Source: an archaeon (GTDB taxonomy: Archaea > Micrarchaeota > Micrarchaeia > Norongarragalinales > SBBD01). Taken from it: DNA of 6,260 nucleotides. Positions within the stretch are counted from its first letter, which is position 1, and every line of letters starts with the position of its first letter. The position numbers and the translations under genes were made by a program. Shown piece by piece: positions 4,059-6,260 of the stretch. Under the pieces are notes generated by a model. It saw only the letters and a list, made by a program, of their open reading frames with translations. It made no database searches and was not told the origin of the DNA. Location of the stretch: assembly GCA_005239845.1 (NCBI GenBank), contig SBBD01000072.1, positions 1 to 6,260 on the forward strand, read 5' to 3'.

Positions 4059-5612
4059 TTAGTGCCTAAAGTGCCTTATTCCCGTGAACACCATGGCCAT
4101 GCCGTGCTCGTCTGCCGCCGCAATCACTTCCGCGTCCCGCTTGCTTCCCCCCGGCTGCACGACGGCCGTGACGCCCACCAAAGCCGCGAAATCCACGGTG
4201 TCCCGGAAGGGAAAGAAGGCTTCAGAAGCCATTACGGCGCCCTTCACTTCCAGCTTGGCGCGCTTCGCTTTTTCTATAGCAATTTGGCAGGCGTCCACGC
4301 GCGACTGCTGTCCTACCCCAGAAGCGACGAGCATGTCTTCGTTTGCAAAAACGATGCAGTTGCTCTTCGGCACTTTCACGAGCTTCCACGCGAACCCCAA
4401 GGCCCGCCATTCCTTTTCTGAGGGCTTGCGCTTCGTGACCACGCGCAGTTTCGAGGCGTCGAACACTTCCTCTCCCTTGTCTGGGGTCTGCAGCAATAAG
4501 CCACCTACGACATCCCTCGCCGAATAGTGCCCGAAAAGGTCTTCTTCCTGCAACAAGCGAGAGGCCTCCAGGACGCGCAGGTTGGGTTTCGACTGGAAAA
4601 CGGCAAGGGCCTCTTTCTCGAATTTCGGGGCCACAACGATTTCCATGAACGTCTTCACGATTTCTTCCGCCGTGTTCTTGTCGACAGGGCAATTGAATCC
4701 AGCGATGCCGCCGTAAGCGGAAAGCACGTCCGCGGAATGCGCTTTTTTATAGGCATCCAGCACGGAATCGGAGCGCGCGGCGCCCGTGGGGTTCGCGTGC
4801 TTGAAAACAGCGGCAAACGCTTTCTTCTCGTTGCGGAAACCGTGCACGAGTTCGAGAGCCGCCTGCACGTCCACGAGGTTGTTATAGGAAAGCTGCTTGC
4901 CGTTCAATTGTTTGAGGTCGGCGAAACTGAGCGTTGCATCCGTGTACTTGTAGAGCGCCGCTTGCTGGTGCGGGTTCTCGCCGTAACGCAAGTCCTGCAG
5001 CTTCATCAAGTGAAGGAAGACATCGGAAGGAAAAAGCGGGGAGCCGCTTAGCTTGGAAAAATAGTGCTGGATGGCCACATCGTATGAAGCAACGGAAGAA
5101 AAGGCATCCAACGCAAACTGTCTACGCAAATTCTCGTCCATTTTCTTTTCCTGCAACGCCTGCAATACAATCGGGTACTGGTCGGGATTTGTGACCGCGA
5201 TGACGTGCTCGAAGTTTTTCGCTGCAGCACGCACAAGAGTAGGTCCTCCGACATCAATCATTTCCAGAGCCGTTTCCACGCCTCCCTTCTGCTTTACCGC
5301 CTCTTCAAACGGATAGAAGTTGACGCAAACCAAATCGATGGCGAAAGCGCCTGCCTGCATCTCGTGCTCGGCTTCCCCACGCTTGAAGAGGATTCCCCCC
5401 GCGATTTTCGGATGAAGGGTTTTCACTCTTCCTTCAAGAATTTCAGGGGAGCCGGTGAAGGCAGCAACGTCCACGACTGGAAGACCGGCCTTTCGCAGTT
5501 CCTCCGCCGTCTTGTCCGTCGAAATCAATTCATAGCCGAAGTTGTGGAGACCTTTAGCGAAATCCGCGATTCCGCGCTTGTCATGCACGCTCAAGAGTGC
5601 GCGTGGCGCCAT
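4059..5612 (-). CDS. purH: Bifunctional AICAR transformylase / IMP cyclohydrolase
   Basis: 517 residues, full length for the family. PurH catalyses the last two steps of purine synthesis: AICAR plus 10-formyl-THF to FAICAR, then ring closure to IMP. The N-terminal cyclohydrolase domain (about 1-150) shows ALLSVHDKRGI, EILEGRVKTLHPK (58-69), DLVCVNFYPFE (93-103) and MIDVGGPTLVRAAAKN (118-133). The presumed catalytic residues K64, Y100, D120 and K132 are kept. The transformylase domain shows LRYGENPHQQAALY (208-221), LNGKQLSYNNLVD (236-248), KHANPTG (271-277) with the catalytic Lys-His pair, SAYGGIAGFN, SNCIVFAN, GVGQQSRVDA and MASEAFFPFRD. Variations from the usual pattern are STDKT for STGGT, an Ala for His after HPKI, and Thr for Cys in HANPCG. 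Many archaea use PurP and PurO for these steps instead, so this gene may have a bacterial origin. It is transcribed alone from the divergent AT-rich region at 5613-5699. Confidence 0.95.
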   Translation of the reverse strand: MAPRALLSVHDKRGIADFAKGLHNFGYELISTDKTAEELRKAGLPVVDVAAFTGSPEILEGRVKTLHPKIAGGILFKRGEAEHEMQAGAFAIDLVCVNFYPFEEAVKQKGGVETALEMIDVGGPTLVRAAAKNFEHVIAVTNPDQYPIVLQALQEKKMDENLRRQFALDAFSSVASYDVAIQHYFSKLSGSPLFPSDVFLHLMKLQDLRYGENPHQQAALYKYTDATLSFADLKQLNGKQLSYNNLVDVQAALELVHGFRNEKKAFAAVFKHANPTGAARSDSVLDAYKKAHSADVLSAYGGIAGFNCPVDKNTAEEIVKTFMEIVVAPKFEKEALAVFQSKPNLRVLEASRLLQEEDLFGHYSARDVVGGLLLQTPDKGEEVFDASKLRVVTKRKPSEKEWRALGFAWKLVKVPKSNCIVFANEDMLVASGVGQQSRVDACQIAIEKAKRAKLEVKGAVMASEAFFPFRDTVDFAALVGVTAVVQPGGSKRDAEVIAAADEHGMAMVFTGIRHFRH

Positions 5613-5644
5613 CCAGAAAACCCACAGCCTCGCTAATAGAAAGG

Positions 5645-5655
5645 TTTATATATAA
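5645..5655 (-). promoter_or_regulatory. TATA box of purH
   Basis: TTTATATATAA is nearly symmetric, so the minus strand reads TTATATATAAA. A start about 25 bp downstream falls near 5625, giving purH a leader of about 12 nt. No strong Shine-Dalgarno site is seen in it. Because of its symmetry the box could also serve the plus strand, but it is too far from the ATG at 5700 for a leaderless start there. Confidence 0.55.
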
Positions 5656-5670
5656 GTCTATATCTTTTAG

Positions 5671-5684
5671 GTATAATAATATAC
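5671..5684 (+). promoter_or_regulatory. TATA element with embedded inverted repeat upstream of the TA-like module
   Basis: GTATA-ATAA-TATAC is a perfect inverted repeat. Its centre is about 23 bp before the ATG at 5700, so it can act as a TATA element for a leaderless transcript. As a palindrome over the promoter it is also a good candidate operator for self-repression by the winged-helix-like protein encoded next. The assignment rests on position and symmetry only. Confidence 0.45.
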
Positions 5685-5699
5685 GAATTGGATATATAA

Positions 5700-5981
5700 A
5701 TGTCTCAAACAGTGCAAGTTAAGGAACGAGAAAAGCTACTACATTCACCTACTTTGAATACTATTTTGATGGTTGAAGAAATATTGAAGAATGGGGATTT
5801 AATGACCTTAGCAGAATTAAAAAAAAGATTGCCTAAGAAAGTAATGCATCAGACATTGCTTCAAATTTTGGATTATTTGCAACTGAGTGGAAAAGTTATT
5901 ATTGGTACAAAGGGGATTCTCTGGGTTTTTACAGAAAGAAAAGAAATTAATGAGTTAATTAAAAGAGGGACTGAAATATGA
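5700..5981 (+). CDS. Winged-helix-like protein, putative antitoxin of a TA pair
   Basis: 93 residues, ATG start. The order is a short charged N terminus with the REKLLHSPT motif, a helix (NTILMVEEILKNG), a turn, then TLAELKKRLPKKVMHQTLLQILDYLQLSGKVII (36-68), which reads as a helix-turn-helix. A wing-like GTKGILWVFT and a charged tail, ERKEINELIKRGTEI, follow. Similar small archaeal proteins precede RelE/ParE-like toxins, as I recall, so it is probably the antitoxin and autoregulator. Its stop overlaps the toxin start as ATGA (5978-5981), implying coupled translation. The gene is much richer in A and T than the purH side, with AAA/GAA/ATT-type codons, which points to recent acquisition. No good Shine-Dalgarno site precedes the ATG, so the message is probably leaderless. 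Confidence 0.65.
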   Translation: MSQTVQVKEREKLLHSPTLNTILMVEEILKNGDLMTLAELKKRLPKKVMHQTLLQILDYLQLSGKVIIGTKGILWVFTERKEINELIKRGTEI

Positions 5982-6260
5982 TAAGACCAGTCAGGGTAAT
6001 CCTCCTTAATCAAGCAGATTCTGAATATAAAAAATTAAATGAGGTAGTTGGACAACAAAGTCAAGAAGGAAAGGAAAATACAGAAGAAATGCAATTGTTA
6101 CGCTCAATAAAACAAAAGATTGATTTTGTGAAATCAAACCCGTTTTATGGAGACAATATTCCTAAATCTTTTATTCCAAAAGATTATTTTGTAAAGTATC
6201 AGGCAAAAAATTTATAGAGGGTAGCACTAATCAATTATTGGAGAATGTTGTATACCATTA
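5978..6260 (+). pseudogene. RelE/ParE-like toxin gene interrupted by in-frame TAG, also cut by the window edge
   Basis: The frame opens at the ATG overlapping the previous stop. It gives RPVRVILLNQADSEYKKLNE, an EMQLLRSIKQKIDFVKSNP segment (37-55), FYGDNIPKSFIPKDYFVKY, then AKNL and a TAG at 6215-6217. The same frame continues uninterrupted to the edge as RVALINYWRMLYTI. From memory, archaeal relatives read NLWRVDL-x-YWRMLYTI here, so the TAG replaces a Trp (TGG to TAG, one base) and the frame is otherwise intact. The lost part holds the last beta strands of the RelE/ParE fold, so the 79-residue product is probably inactive as a toxin. Alternatives are a sequencing error, stop-codon readthrough, or a truncated form kept for regulation. 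The remaining 3' end is outside the window. Confidence 0.65.

Noticed and set aside
4222..4692. Long minus-strand Arg-rich frame and plus-strand frames inside purH
   Set aside because: They lie wholly inside the well-conserved purH coding sequence and are shadows of GC-rich codons.
6215..6217. Pyrrolysine or another sense reading of TAG in the toxin gene
   Set aside because: TAG terminates three other genes in the window, the expected residue is Trp, and nothing here encodes recoding machinery. A nonsense mutation is simpler.
1..6260. CRISPR array, rRNA or insertion sequence
   Set aside because: No regularly spaced direct repeats, no rRNA-like stretch, and no transposase frame or terminal inverted repeats were seen.

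Overview
The window is archaeal. It carries ribosomal protein S19e and the RNase P subunit Rpp21 (Rnp4), which bacteria lack. Genes start behind TATA-type boxes at about archaeal spacing, often with little or no leader. About 5.6 kb is moderately GC-rich and compact. The combination of a Met-rich secreted protein, an archaeal GIDE-domain protein and a bacterial-type bifunctional PurH would suit a small-genome DPANN-like lineage (Diapherotrites, Micrarchaeota or similar). That placement is inference only.

Layout from left to right. (1) Positions 2-172, plus strand: the C-terminal tail of a gene entering from the left, unidentified. (2) 233-949, minus: a GIDE-domain membrane protein with its own TATA box and strong Shine-Dalgarno site, convergent with the first gene. 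(3) 950-1181: a 232-bp spacer with the GIDE promoter and several inverted repeats. (4) 1182-2337, minus: a three-gene operon read as ArsR-type repressor, secreted and membrane-anchored Met/Cys-rich protein, DsrE-family protein. Both junctions are 4-base stop/start overlaps, and a perfect inverted repeat beside the TATA box covers the arsR start. This looks like a self-regulated metal- or sulfur-stress unit. (5) 2404-4012, minus: an information-processing cluster read as SAM methyltransferase, Rpp21, S19e, HicB-like protein, tightly packed. (6) 4059-5612, minus: purH, covering the last two steps of IMP synthesis. (7) 5613-5699: an AT-rich divergent promoter region. (8) 5700 to the right edge, plus: a visibly AT-rich two-gene toxin-antitoxin-like module (winged-helix-like protein plus RelE/ParE-like toxin) joined by an ATGA overlap. 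It is probably a horizontally acquired insert.

The most striking detail is in the last gene. The toxin frame is cut by a TAG at 6215-6217 exactly where relatives are expected to have Trp in an NLWRV motif. The frame then continues with a well-preserved family signature (NYWRMLYTI) to the window edge. TAG also ends three other genes here, so an inactivating TGG-to-TAG change is the simplest reading. The second point of interest is the ArsR / Met-rich / DsrE operon with its operator.
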